64,000 bases of DNA, taken from NCBI GenBank assembly GCA_963772225.1, contig CAVYWD010000002.1, forward strand, positions 2,914,001-2,978,000. Direction: 5' to 3'. Below the pieces are notes generated by a model, which saw nothing but the letters and a program-made list of their open reading frames with translations, made no database searches and was not told the DNA's origin. This DNA comes from CAVYWD01 sp963772225 (GTDB lineage: Bacteria; Myxococcota; Myxococcia; Myxococcales; UBA5297). How positions within the stretch are numbered: the stretch's first letter is position 1; every line of letters begins with the position of its first letter. The position numbers and the translations under genes were made by a program. This document shows positions 1 through 8,128 of the stretch, one piece after another.

Positions 1-1
1 C

Positions 2-469
2 TGCCACCACGCATCGAAGGCGGCGTGGCTACAGGCCATCTTCCGGACGCCTTCGTTCCTGGAGGAGGAGAAGGCCATCGCCGAGCGCTCGATGGGGTTT
101 TTGGCGCGGATGGGCCTTTCGGCCAAGCGCGACGAGCTGGCGAAGAACCTTCCCTACGGCGAGCAGCGGCGCCTGGAGATAGCCCGGGCGCTCGCCACGG
201 GCCCGACGGTGCTGCTCCTGGACGAGCCGGCGGCGGGGATGAACCGCGGCGAGAAGGACGAGCTGATGGCGCTCATCCGGAGGCTGCGCGACGAGCTGCG
301 CTTGGGGATTCTGCTCATCGAGCACGACATGAAGCTCGTGATGGGCGTCTGCGAGAACATCGTGGTGCTGGACCACGGGGTGACCATCGCGCGGGGCCGG
401 CCCGAGGACGTGCGGCGCGACCCCAAGGTCATCGAGGCATACCTCGGCCAGGAGGCAGGCGCGGCATGA
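2..469 (+). CDS. livG: Branched-chain amino-acid ABC transporter ATP-binding protein LivG, C-terminal part
   Basis: The last 155 residues of the LivG ATPase, which powers uptake of Leu/Ile/Val-type substrates at the inner membrane. The reading frame is open from the window edge, so the start and the Walker A motif lie outside. What is visible is the LivG-specific signature LPYGEQRRLEIARAL, Walker B LLLDEPAAGMN, the switch IEHDM and the family ending VIEAYLG. The stop codon overlaps the livF start (ATGA), so the two genes are translationally coupled. This order is usual for liv operons, and the permease genes are expected upstream of the window. No anomaly is seen in the visible part. Confidence 0.95.
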   Translation, partial: CHHASKAAWLQAIFRTPSFLEEEKAIAERSMGFLARMGLSAKRDELAKNLPYGEQRRLEIARALATGPTVLLLDEPAAGMNRGEKDELMALIRRLRDELRLGILLIEHDMKLVMGVCENIVVLDHGVTIARGRPEDVRRDPKVIEAYLGQEAGAA

Positions 470-1182
470 GCGCGCTGCTCGAGGTCGAGAACCTGTGCGT
501 CTCGTACGGCGTCATCGAGGCGCTCAAGGGCGTGTCTCTGAAGGTGGAGGCCGGGCAGGTGGTGGCGCTCATTGGGGCGAACGGCGCGGGGAAGACGACC
601 ACGCTGCGCGCGGTGAGCGGGCTCATCCCGGCGCGAAAGGGGTCGGCCATTCGCCTTTGCGGCGAGAGCATCGCGGGGGTGAAGCCGCACAAGCTCGTCG
701 CGCGCGGGCTCGCCCACGCGCCGGAGGGGCGCGGGATCTTTCCGAACCTGACGGTGGATGAGAACTTGGCGCTCGGGGCGTACCTGCGGCGGGACAAGGG
801 CGGCGTGGAGGACGATCGCAAGCGCGCCTTCTCGCTCTTCCCGGTGCTGGAAAAGCGCCGCGCTCAGCCGGCGGGGACGCTCTCCGGCGGCGAGCAGCAG
901 ATGCTCGCCATCTCGAGGGCGCTGATGGGCAAGCCGCGGCTCTTGCTCCTCGATGAGCCGTCGCTCGGGCTCGCGCCGCAGGTGGTGGAGAAGATCTTTC
1001 AGACCTTGCGCGAGGTGAATGCGCAGGGCGTGTCGCTGCTCCTCGTGGAGCAGAACGCGAATCAGGCGCTGAAGATCGCCCACCGGGCGTACGTGCTCGA
1101 GACCGGGCAGGTGGTGCTGGAGGGGAGCGGGCGGGAGCTGTTGCAGAGCGCCGAGGTGCGGAAGGCTTATCTCGGGGAGTAG
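466..1182 (+). CDS. livF: Branched-chain amino-acid ABC transporter ATP-binding protein LivF
   Basis: A complete 238-residue LivF, the second ATPase of the branched-chain amino-acid importer. Walker A GANGAGKTTT is at residues 37-46, the signature LSGGEQQMLAISRAL near 140-154 and Walker B LLLLDEPSLGLAP near 165. LVEQNA occupies the switch region, where LivF proteins typically carry Gln in place of His. The length matches the family (about 230-240). The start at 466 is set by the ATGA overlap with livG. A longer in-frame opening back to position 25 has no family similarity and was not used. This is the last gene of the operon here; the next gene lies on the other strand. Confidence 0.97.
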   Translation: MSALLEVENLCVSYGVIEALKGVSLKVEAGQVVALIGANGAGKTTTLRAVSGLIPARKGSAIRLCGESIAGVKPHKLVARGLAHAPEGRGIFPNLTVDENLALGAYLRRDKGGVEDDRKRAFSLFPVLEKRRAQPAGTLSGGEQQMLAISRALMGKPRLLLLDEPSLGLAPQVVEKIFQTLREVNAQGVSLLLVEQNANQALKIAHRAYVLETGQVVLEGSGRELLQSAEVRKAYLGE

Positions 1183-1237
1183 AAAACGGCGCGCCGACGG
1201 AACCCACGGTCCACCCTTTCGAAGCTCGAAGCGACCG

Positions 1238-1810
1238 TCAATTCGCAGCGGACTCGACGTTGCGATGGCGCCACAGCTCGATGTCTTGCTGCAGTCGTGC
1301 GAGCTCTGGGCATCTCGAGCAGAGGGAGCGCCAGTTGCCGCGGATCGTCCTCATGGCGCGCTTGCGCCCCCGCCCAGGTCCGTCGCTCCCGAGGCGCTCG
1401 AGAAGCGGCTGAGCCCATCGCTCCTTCGGGTCGCACTCAGTGCGGACCCCTGCCCAGCTCGGCAGATTCTCCGGGTACAAGGCGAGCAACCACACCTCGA
1501 TTTCCTGGACGGCGAGGCAGGTCAGGAGATGGGACGCGTGTTCCTTCTGCCGCTGGAACGCTTTCTCTTCATTTCGCTCCCGGTTGCAGTCTCGGTCGAC
1601 GACGAGGATGAAGAGGTCCTCCATCGGGTTGTCCGCCACGATGGAGTCTATTGTCTGTTTGTCGAGGGCATCGCTCGCGCCGCGCAGGCGCGGCTCCGGA
1701 AGCACATCGATGCGCGCCTTGATGCCGAGGTCCTCGAACATGGACTCGAAGACAGGCTTGACGATGAATCGGTCGAGCTCTTGGTCTTCCGGGATGACGA
1801 GCACCTTCAT
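1238..1810 (-). CDS. TOPRIM-like nuclease/effector partner of an AAA ATPase
   Basis: A 190-residue protein read from the lower strand. An acidic pattern like that of TOPRIM folds is visible: strand VLVIPED with Glu8, strand FILVVDRD with Asp72 and Asp74, then QEIEVWLL with Glu103/Glu105. These are the positions expected to bind metal in OLD/AbiLii/RloB-like nucleases. The start was placed at 1810 because its ATG overlaps the stop of the upstream ATPase (ATGA); a start six codons earlier is possible. Strict coupling to the ATPase gene suggests a two-component complex in which this protein is the effector. That role is inferred; the exact family (DUF4276-, DUF4435- or RloB-like) cannot be fixed by eye. 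Confidence 0.75.
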   Translation of the reverse strand: MKVLVIPEDQELDRFIVKPVFESMFEDLGIKARIDVLPEPRLRGASDALDKQTIDSIVADNPMEDLFILVVDRDCNRERNEEKAFQRQKEHASHLLTCLAVQEIEVWLLALYPENLPSWAGVRTECDPKERWAQPLLERLGSDGPGRGRKRAMRTIRGNWRSLCSRCPELARLQQDIELWRHRNVESAAN

Positions 1811-3045
1811 AAGGCTCGCTCCAGCCACCCGGTCGAAACGAGGTGCTCGAAGCGAGTCGAGTCGCGCAAGCTCGCGAAATGCTCGAGGTCCCCGAGCCTC
1901 GAGCAGATGCTCCAGCCGTGGTCGAGGTCCCGGCCAAAGGCAACAACGTCCGCCAGGGCCTCTTGGGACAGGTGCGCCAAGAGAGAAGGAGAATGGGTTG
2001 TCGCGATGACCTGGATCTTGCGCCGCTTGGCGACGTCTTCCAGCAGCTCCGAGAGCAAATGGATTCGCGAAGGGTGGAGCCCGACATCGGGTTCTTCGAG
2101 CACCATGAGGGCGCCCTCAGGGCACGTCAGAAGCGCCACCAGCTCACCCAGAAAGCGCAAGGTCCCATCGGAAACGCTTCTCGCGGAGACCTGTCTTCCG
2201 CCCTTTTCCACGAGGAAGAACATCACTTCATCGAGCTTGGTCTTGTCGAACTCGATTCCCTCGATGGCCGGAGCACAGAGCTCGCCAAGCCAGTCCACGA
2301 TATCCTCGAAGCAGTCCGGATCATTCTCCCGGAGCGCGTAGAGGATCGGCGAAACGTTCTCTCCTGAGGCGCCAAGTTGGCCCGCTTTCGTGGGCCGATA
2401 ATTCCGCATCAGACTTGGCTGAATGTCGAGGAATATGATGTCACGCAATGCCGAACGAACGGCTAACGTCCCCGCTAGGACTGAGCTTGACATTCCATGA
2501 AGTGGCTTGATCTGTGCGAGAACCGATTTCAGCGATTCTCGAGCGACCTGCGTGCCGTTGGGGCTCCACGTCGCCATTTGTAGGGTTACGGTTGGTCCAG
2601 TTTCGTCCGCATTGCCGGACCCGAGTCCCAGAGCGCTCACCCGAGTCTCGAAGAGGTGATGATTGCCCTCATACAACGACTCCAGTACCGCAGTGACTTC
2701 ACCCTTGGTCGTTGTGCGAAGTGTGTGGGATAACGGTTCCTTGAAAGAGATAAAGCTCCAAGAAGTCCTCAGTTCGAACTCGTGACCCTCGCGCACCGCC
2801 TCCACGACATGTCCGCGAATCCCAGGCCATACCTCTCGCTGACCCTCCCACCGCCCGCGCAGGACGTCCGCGAGAGGGAGGTCGAGCGCAGCGCCTTGGA
2901 GGAAACGAAGCGCGTCGACGACGTTGCTCTTGCCCGAGGCATTCGGACCCACCAACAGGGTCAGCGGCGAGAGCTTCAGATGGTTGTGGGAATCCTCGCC
3001 CGGGCCAAAGCTCTTCCAGTTGACGAGTCGAATGCCAGTGAGCAC
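1807..3045 (-). CDS. AAA/ABC-type ATPase (AAA_21/RecF-like) of a two-gene candidate defence module
   Basis: A 412-residue SMC/RecF-type ATPase. Near the N-terminus NWKSF precedes Walker A GPNASGKSN (residues 33-41). Toward the C-terminus are an ABC-signature-like SVSDGTLRFLGELVAL, Walker B LMVLEEPDVGLHP and the switch ATTHSP. This arrangement is typical of stand-alone ATPases in OLD, PARIS, Septu and AbiL-type phage-defence modules. The GTG at 3045 was chosen because a GGAGGA ribosome site sits 4-5 bases upstream and the conserved first strand begins right after it. A longer frame to 3150 adds only non-conserved residues. It is the first gene of a coupled pair with the TOPRIM-like gene. Confidence 0.85.
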   Translation of the reverse strand: MLTGIRLVNWKSFGPGEDSHNHLKLSPLTLLVGPNASGKSNVVDALRFLQGAALDLPLADVLRGRWEGQREVWPGIRGHVVEAVREGHEFELRTSWSFISFKEPLSHTLRTTTKGEVTAVLESLYEGNHHLFETRVSALGLGSGNADETGPTVTLQMATWSPNGTQVARESLKSVLAQIKPLHGMSSSVLAGTLAVRSALRDIIFLDIQPSLMRNYRPTKAGQLGASGENVSPILYALRENDPDCFEDIVDWLGELCAPAIEGIEFDKTKLDEVMFFLVEKGGRQVSARSVSDGTLRFLGELVALLTCPEGALMVLEEPDVGLHPSRIHLLSELLEDVAKRRKIQVIATTHSPSLLAHLSQEALADVVAFGRDLDHGWSICSRLGDLEHFASLRDSTRFEHLVSTGWLERAL

Positions 3046-3411
3046 GCGTTCCTCCGGCTGGATTCTCGCCTGCGAGGCGGCCGGAGTCGAGTGCTCCGGC
3101 GGAATCCTTCGCTCTGGAAACCGTCGTCCCAGGAAAATGTACCGGGTCAAGTTGCCTCTTGACCTGGCTCCAACCCACCCTCGCGGGCTCCCTGCGGCGT
3201 CCGCCCCCTCTTGGTCTGGAGGTGCGCTCGGCCGGCGAACGGGCCCATGCCCCGCCCAGGACCGGCTCGCCGAAGAGTTCAGTGGCTGCCGGTCTTCACG
3301 GCGACCTACAACGCAAGCACCCGCTGCTTTGCGGGCGCCGCAGCTCGCCCCGGTCGTCGAGCACGACTGCCCATCAACCCGAGCAAGGCGCCGAAGACTC
3401 CGCGGCGCCGC
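3046..3411. other. Gap without a recognised gene between the ATPase and the hydrolase
   Basis: About 365 bases upstream of the ATPase gene and downstream of the hydrolase gene, both of which are read leftward. Frames are open in places, as expected at this GC content, but none has a convincing start, ribosome site or motif. The promoter of the ATPase pair should lie here. No clear -35/-10 pair could be picked out. Confidence 0.4.
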
Positions 3412-4362
3412 TCAAGGCTGCCGGAGGAATCGGAGGGCCGCCTCCACCGTCAGCGCCGGCGCCTCCTCCATCGGCACGTGCCCCAGGCCGTCGAAGGTGA
3501 CGACCGAGGCGCCGGGGAGATCCCGCCGCCAGCGCTCGAGCTGCTCCGGCGGAATCCAGGTGTCCTTGGTCCCCCACATCAACAGCGTGGGCGCTCGGAT
3601 GCGCGGGATGTCGGCCGACAACGTCGGCGACTCGTTTTCCCGTCTCATGAGGGTGAAGACGTCGACGTAGGAGCCCTTGTTCCCCGCGCGCATGGCGAGG
3701 TCGAAGTACCGCGCCTTGGCCGGCGCCGCCAGCTTCGACGGGTCTCCGTAGACGCCGGCGATGGCGCCTTCGATCATCGAGCGCGGCATCATCACCCGCG
3801 CGAAGGGTCGGATGAGCGGGTGGCTGGCAAAGGCGAGGAGCCCGGGCATCTTCTGGTGGTAGCCGACCGGGTCGACCAGGATGAGCTTCTCCACCTTCTC
3901 CGGATGGGCCACCGCGAAGGTCCACGCGATGTAGCCGCCCAGCGAGTTGCCGGCGATGGAGAAACGCTCCACCCCGAGGTGGGCGGCGAAGCCGTCGAGG
4001 AACGCCACCGCCCCTTCGCGTGTGTAGACGCTGGGGTCGGGGGCCGGCCCGGTCAGGCCGAAGCCGGGGATGTCGAGCCGGATGACGCGGAGCTCGCCCT
4101 TGAGCGCCTGAGACCAACCGTCCCATGTCTCGAGGGAGGAGCAGATGCCGTGGAGGAGAAGGACGACTGGCCCCTCGCCTTCGTCGCGGTAGCGGACCTC
4201 GAGGCCCTGGTAGGCGAAGTACCGGTCATCGGCGGTGCCGTACTTCGCCTTCAGCTGCGCTACGGGAATGTTGACCGTCCCCAACGCGGCGCAGCCGGTG
4301 GAGCCGGCGAGCAACGCGCAGCAGAGGGACAGCGAGGCGAAGACTCGAGCGAGAGGTACCAT
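3412..4362 (-). CDS. Alpha/beta-hydrolase fold lipoprotein
   Basis: A 316-residue serine hydrolase of the alpha/beta fold. The oxyanion loop LLLHGICSS, nucleophile elbow GNSLGG, acid GTKDTWIP and C-terminal base LGHVPM appear in the right order, so the catalytic triad looks complete. Starting at the ATG at 4362 gives a hydrophobic signal ending AGSTGC with Cys24, so the protein is probably lipidated and envelope-attached. The in-frame opening 45 codons further upstream would hide this signal and was rejected. The substrate is unknown; the family covers esterases, lipases, haloalkane dehalogenases and C-C hydrolases. It is a single gene with no coupled neighbours. Confidence 0.88.
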   Translation of the reverse strand: MVPLARVFASLSLCCALLAGSTGCAALGTVNIPVAQLKAKYGTADDRYFAYQGLEVRYRDEGEGPVVLLLHGICSSLETWDGWSQALKGELRVIRLDIPGFGLTGPAPDPSVYTREGAVAFLDGFAAHLGVERFSIAGNSLGGYIAWTFAVAHPEKVEKLILVDPVGYHQKMPGLLAFASHPLIRPFARVMMPRSMIEGAIAGVYGDPSKLAAPAKARYFDLAMRAGNKGSYVDVFTLMRRENESPTLSADIPRIRAPTLLMWGTKDTWIPPEQLERWRRDLPGASVVTFDGLGHVPMEEAPALTVEAALRFLRQP

Positions 4363-4542
4363 TGGGTAGGCAGAAACGTACCAAACGGTAGTAAGGCAGC
4401 GCAACGGGTCTCTCCTGCGGACCCCGCGGCCCTCGCGAGCCTGAGGCGCCATCGGCGCCGGCTCGTCGGGTGAGGCATCGACCTCCGCCCCGGCCAATCG
4501 CGGAGAGAGGCGGAAGGTCTATCTCGCGGCGGAGTGCTTGGC

Positions 4543-5946
4543 TCAGAATCGAGCGGAAGCTCCGACGCTGATTTGCTGCTGGGTGGCGCTTGGCAGAGAC
4601 CCGCCGTTGCTGAGGCTTAGAGCGGAAAATGCGTATTGTCCGTGGAGGGACACCCAGTCGGCAAGGTAATACTGAACGCCAGGTCGGACGTCGAGAGCCG
4701 AATAATGGAAAGGACTCCCGCCGGAATATGTCGCTTTCACCAGGTTCGTGGAAAGAGCGAGGGACGCGGACAGTCGCCGGGTGAGGCTCCAGGTTGCGCC
4801 GATTTGTCCCATGAGTGCCATGTCAGTGCCGAGCCCTTGGTTCACGCCATTGATGTCGACACGCTGAAAGGTGCTGTGAGACCCCCACACTGAAGTGCCG
4901 ATCGAAAGCAGGAGCTTGTCCGCCAGGAGCATCTCGCAATAAACGAAGCCCGAATTGAAGGCGCCGGTCGAGATCGTGAAGCCCTGCTGCTGCAGGGCCT
5001 GATTCCAGTCGGTCGGCGCGCCGGCCGAGGTCGATGGGCGCGCCGGCGCGCTTGCTCAGCTCCGCCACGAGCCGCCCGTCGCGGTCGCGAATGAAGAACC
5101 GCCCTTCCTCGGCGACCGGAATCGAGAGGACCGCCGCCGTTCCGTGGAGATCGGTCAGGACGACGTCTCCGGTGCCCGCGAGCGCCATTTCATACGCAGG
5201 ATGCTGCGCGCCGGCGACCGTGTTCTGCGTGCCCGTCATGGTCTCGTTGAAGGCGAATTGGTACGCCTCGCTCAAGGTCACCCTCCCGTCGCGCGAGACG
5301 TCCGCGGCTCCTCGAAGCCCGGAGACGAGGTTGTGGGTGAAGAACGATCCGCCGAGCCTGTCCGACTCCTGGGAAGCCTCCGTCGCCGAGCTGGACGTGA
5401 TGACGGCCTCGCCCTGGACGTTCGTCGCGCGGTCGACCAGAAAGGGCTCTACCCAAGCGCCACCCTTGCTCCGCGCGAACTCCCCGACTGGCAAGAGTCG
5501 AGCACCGCGATGCGGAATTCGGGTCGCACGGCGTCCAGGGCGCGGTGCAAGTCGGAATAGGAGAAGCGCTGGCCCTTGAGCCAGAGGCCGAATTCGTCCG
5601 AATGGCCGGAGTAATAGAAGACGAGCTCCGATTCGCCTGTCGCTGCCCGCTGCCGATCGATCTTCTCAGTCATGGTCGCCAGCGCCGCCTGCAGCGCAGC
5701 CGCGTCCGGGTCCTGGAGAAAGACTTCGTCGGCCCGATGAACCCCGCCCAGGCTCTCCATGACTCTGGCGAAGGCTTGGGCGTCGGAGACGGCGTGGCGC
5801 AGCTGCTTCGAAGGCCCGCCGTCGTTCGCGCCGACGATGAGCGCGAACCGGCGCCGAGCCGGGGCCTCCGGCGCGGACGGGGCGGGCGCGGACGGCGCGA
5901 GCCACGCGAGGTGAGCGGCGAGGGCGAGCAGGGGCAGGGTGGTCAT
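4543..5946 (-). pseudogene. Caspase-like (peptidase C14) protein with C-terminal outer-membrane barrel, two frameshifts
   Basis: The conserved protein can be followed through three frames. From the ATG at 5946: a signal peptide, a caspase fold starting RRRFALIVGAND, catalytic His in YYSGHSDE and catalytic Cys in LDSCQSG. The frame then changes at the CCCC run 5482-5485 (an apparently missing base) and resumes as EFARSKGGAWVEPFLVD, then FFTHNLVSGLRGAADVS. A second change near 5005-5035 leads to DWNQALQQQGF and a beta-rich end with alternating aromatic residues and terminal Phe, as in outer-membrane barrels. The start overlaps the stop of the ActD-like gene (ATGA). Both catalytic residues are intact, so sequencing error is as likely as true decay. 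Confidence 0.8.
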
Positions 5947-6737
5947 GGGGCATCCTTGAGGACGGTGCGCGAAGCCTGGCCAAAGGTCTTTGGGAGCGGC
6001 AGGGGAGAGTCGGCCGGCGAGGGCGAGCGCGCCACGGCGCGCGCCGCGGCGACCACTTCGTCGACGGAGAAGGGGGTTCGGGACGTCACCAGCACGAAGC
6101 GCTCGAACCTCGGCGCCGCGTCCAATCGGTATCCGTACGGCAGAAACACCTCGCCGGAAGGCTCGAGCGTGGCGCTGGCGGCCGTGTCCCGCGGCAGGTG
6201 GAGGGTAACCTTCTGCGCGCCGTCGATGGAGATGATGGCGCCGTAGACGCGCCCCGCGGCCACGTAGCTCAGCTGGAGGACGTCTCCCGCCCGAACCGCG
6301 GTGCGGTCCTTGAGCGGCGAGGGCGAGGCTTGCCCGACGGACTGGCGAAAGACGAAGAGGGCGGGCCCGCTTCCTTTGACTCGAGCGTCCTCCAGTTCGG
6401 CGCCGCCCTCGAGCCCGCGGTCGCTCTTCGGAAGAACCAGGAAGAGGGCCGCGCAGGCCGCCGCGGCGAACGCCAGCGAGCCCGCGGCCCATTGGGCGCG
6501 CCGCCGACTCGCGAGGCGGGCCTTGTGCGCGCGCGAGCGAATCTGCGGGACGATCTGCTCGGGCGGGTAGCGGCGGAAGAAGTCGGCGTCGGCTTCCGAG
6601 AGCGCGCGGCGCTCGGCAGAGAGATCCGCCGACGAGAGGCGCTCGGCAGTGGCCTGAGGCAGGGGCGCGGGCAGCTCCGAGAGCGCCACCTTCTCCAGGA
6701 GCCAGAGCGGCGTGGGCGTAGGAGGGTTTTCTTTCAC
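5943..6737 (-). CDS. ActD-like membrane protein (DUF4384-type), partner of the caspase-like protein
   Basis: A 264-residue protein with a cytoplasmic N-terminal part (about 80 residues, basic just before the membrane), one transmembrane segment near residues 84-104 (SLAFAAAACAALFLVL) and a beta-rich exported domain. The exported part resembles DUF4384-type domains, with a VRAGDVLQLSY stretch and a segment on an inner-product-like strand pair. The start is a GTG overlapping the stop of the sigma gene (GTGA), and its stop overlaps the caspase start, so all three are coupled. The topology fits an anti-sigma factor or signal transducer between envelope and sigma factor. That role is inferred; no zinc-finger anti-sigma motif is present. 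Confidence 0.75.
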   Translation of the reverse strand: MKENPPTPTPLWLLEKVALSELPAPLPQATAERLSSADLSAERRALSEADADFFRRYPPEQIVPQIRSRAHKARLASRRRAQWAAGSLAFAAAACAALFLVLPKSDRGLEGGAELEDARVKGSGPALFVFRQSVGQASPSPLKDRTAVRAGDVLQLSYVAAGRVYGAIISIDGAQKVTLHLPRDTAASATLEPSGEVFLPYGYRLDAAPRFERFVLVTSRTPFSVDEVVAAARAVARSPSPADSPLPLPKTFGQASRTVLKDAP

Positions 6738-7210
6738 GGGTTCTCCGCCAATCGGCGCGCGTTGCTCCGCAGCTGCCGGAGCCTGCGGCGCACGCCGGAA
6801 ACCGAGAGGTGAACCTCCTCGGCCACCTCTTCCAGGGTCATTCCGTCGACGTAGTGCATGACGGCGATGGTGCGCGTCGACGCCTTCTCGGGACCGAAGA
6901 GCCCGGCCAGCAGGCGCCGGGCGCCGATGAGGCTCTCGAGGTCCTCAGCGTTGGCGATGGCCGAAAGCAAAGTCTCCTCGCCGTCCTCCCCGCGGATCTT
7001 CGCGCCGCGAAGCCGGTTCAGGCAGACGTTCGTGGCGACGCGATTCAAGAGCGACGACGGCGCGGTCGCCGCGAGCTCTCGCCGATGCCGCAGCAGCTGC
7101 ATGAAGACGTCCTGGAGCGCGTCCGCCGCCCGGGCTTCGTCCTTGAGCAGCTGCAGGCAGCGCCGATGCACCATCGGCCCGTAGCGGCGGTAGTGATGAT
7201 CGAGGTCCAA
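6734..7210 (-). CDS. ECF-type RNA polymerase sigma factor
   Basis: A 158-residue sigma-70 family protein of ECF size. Region 2 is recognised by DALQDVFMQLLRHR and NRVATNVCLNRLR. Region 4 has the helix-turn-helix LEEVAEEVHLSVSGVRRRLRQL. The start is a TTG at 7210 with an AAGG-like site about five bases upstream. It is the first gene of a coupled three-gene operon with the ActD-like membrane protein and the caspase-like protein, so it probably directs genes linked to that module, perhaps including its own operon. A cognate zinc-finger anti-sigma is absent; the membrane protein next to it is the best candidate. Confidence 0.88.
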   Translation of the reverse strand: MDLDHHYRRYGPMVHRRCLQLLKDEARAADALQDVFMQLLRHRRELAATAPSSLLNRVATNVCLNRLRGAKIRGEDGEETLLSAIANAEDLESLIGARRLLAGLFGPEKASTRTIAVMHYVDGMTLEEVAEEVHLSVSGVRRRLRQLRSNARRLAENP

Positions 7211-7391
7211 AGTGGCCTTTCAACACTTCAGCGGGCGGAAAGCGTCACTTTCAGGGGCCGCGCGAGGCGCGCGAGGGCCTCGGGGCGCGGCCGAGCCTGC
7301 GCCGGCCCTCGCGCGCCGCGAGGCCGACGCGGACACGAGCAGGATGGCGAAGAAGAAATGGCCGAGGCGCGAAGGCTGTGGGCTGCGGTTC

Positions 7392-7859
7392 CTAGGTCAG
7401 CGGCTTCGCCATGCAAACGCTCAGGGGCGTGCCGATGTATTCGCCAAACGGCTCGATCCGCGCAAACCCCTCCCGCTCGTACAGCGCGATGGCCTCCGGC
7501 TGGCGCACCCCCGTCTCCAGCAAGAGCCGCTTCGCGCCGAGCGAGCGCGCCGTCTTCTCCAGAAGCCGCAGCACCGCTCGCCCCACGCCTTTGCCGCGCA
7601 TCTGGCGCAGGGTGAACATCCGCTTGATCTCGCCGGTCTCGGGGTCGTTCAGCCGCAGCGCTCCGCAGCCGGCCGGCGCCCCGCCAGCCCGGGCGACGAC
7701 GAAGACCCCTCGGCCCGGCGCGATCTCCTCCGGGTCGAGGCGGAAGTGATTCGCGCCCTCCTCGGGATATCGCTCGCTCAGCTCCTCGTTCAAGGAGGCG
7801 ATGAGCCGCTTCGCGACCTCGTCGAAAGAATGCCTGGGCTCGAGCTCGACAGAATCCAA
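7392..7859 (-). CDS. GNAT-family N-acetyltransferase
   Basis: A 155-residue acetyltransferase of the GNAT fold. The acetyl-CoA-binding motif A is clear (RMFTLRQMRGKGVGRAVLRLL), followed by LLLETGVRQPEAIALYEREGF, where the Tyr and Phe are typical of motif B. The N-terminal strand FVVARAGGAPAGCGALRL precedes it. The TTG at 7859 was preferred because a GGAGA site lies six bases upstream. An upstream in-frame start at 7946 would add 29 residues with no family character. The acceptor substrate is unknown. The gene is divergent from the hybrid kinase to its right. Confidence 0.82.
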   Translation of the reverse strand: MDSVELEPRHSFDEVAKRLIASLNEELSERYPEEGANHFRLDPEEIAPGRGVFVVARAGGAPAGCGALRLNDPETGEIKRMFTLRQMRGKGVGRAVLRLLEKTARSLGAKRLLLETGVRQPEAIALYEREGFARIEPFGEYIGTPLSVCMAKPLT

Positions 7860-8128
7860 GGGGTGTCTCCAGAAACGGCCCCCTGAGGGGCGTGATGTCC
7901 CGATGGATATCAGAACCCGCTGCACCGGTGGCGATTGGCGCGCCAACCCGCTTTGGAGGCGGCGCCATTTCGCGCGATCCCATGAGAAGGCTCTTTACGC
8001 CGTCCGTGTCGGAGGGATGACACCATCGGTGTATAACGCAACGCACGAACAGCCAACGTTCGCGACTTGGGGAAGGATGCGTGCTCCCGGGCTCGCGGTG
8101 CCCGCGGAGCACTCTCGAGGCGAGAAAG

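Noticed and set aside
1238..3045. A Septu (PtuA/PtuB) system
   Set aside because: The partner protein shows no HNH motif; its acidic pattern is TOPRIM-like.
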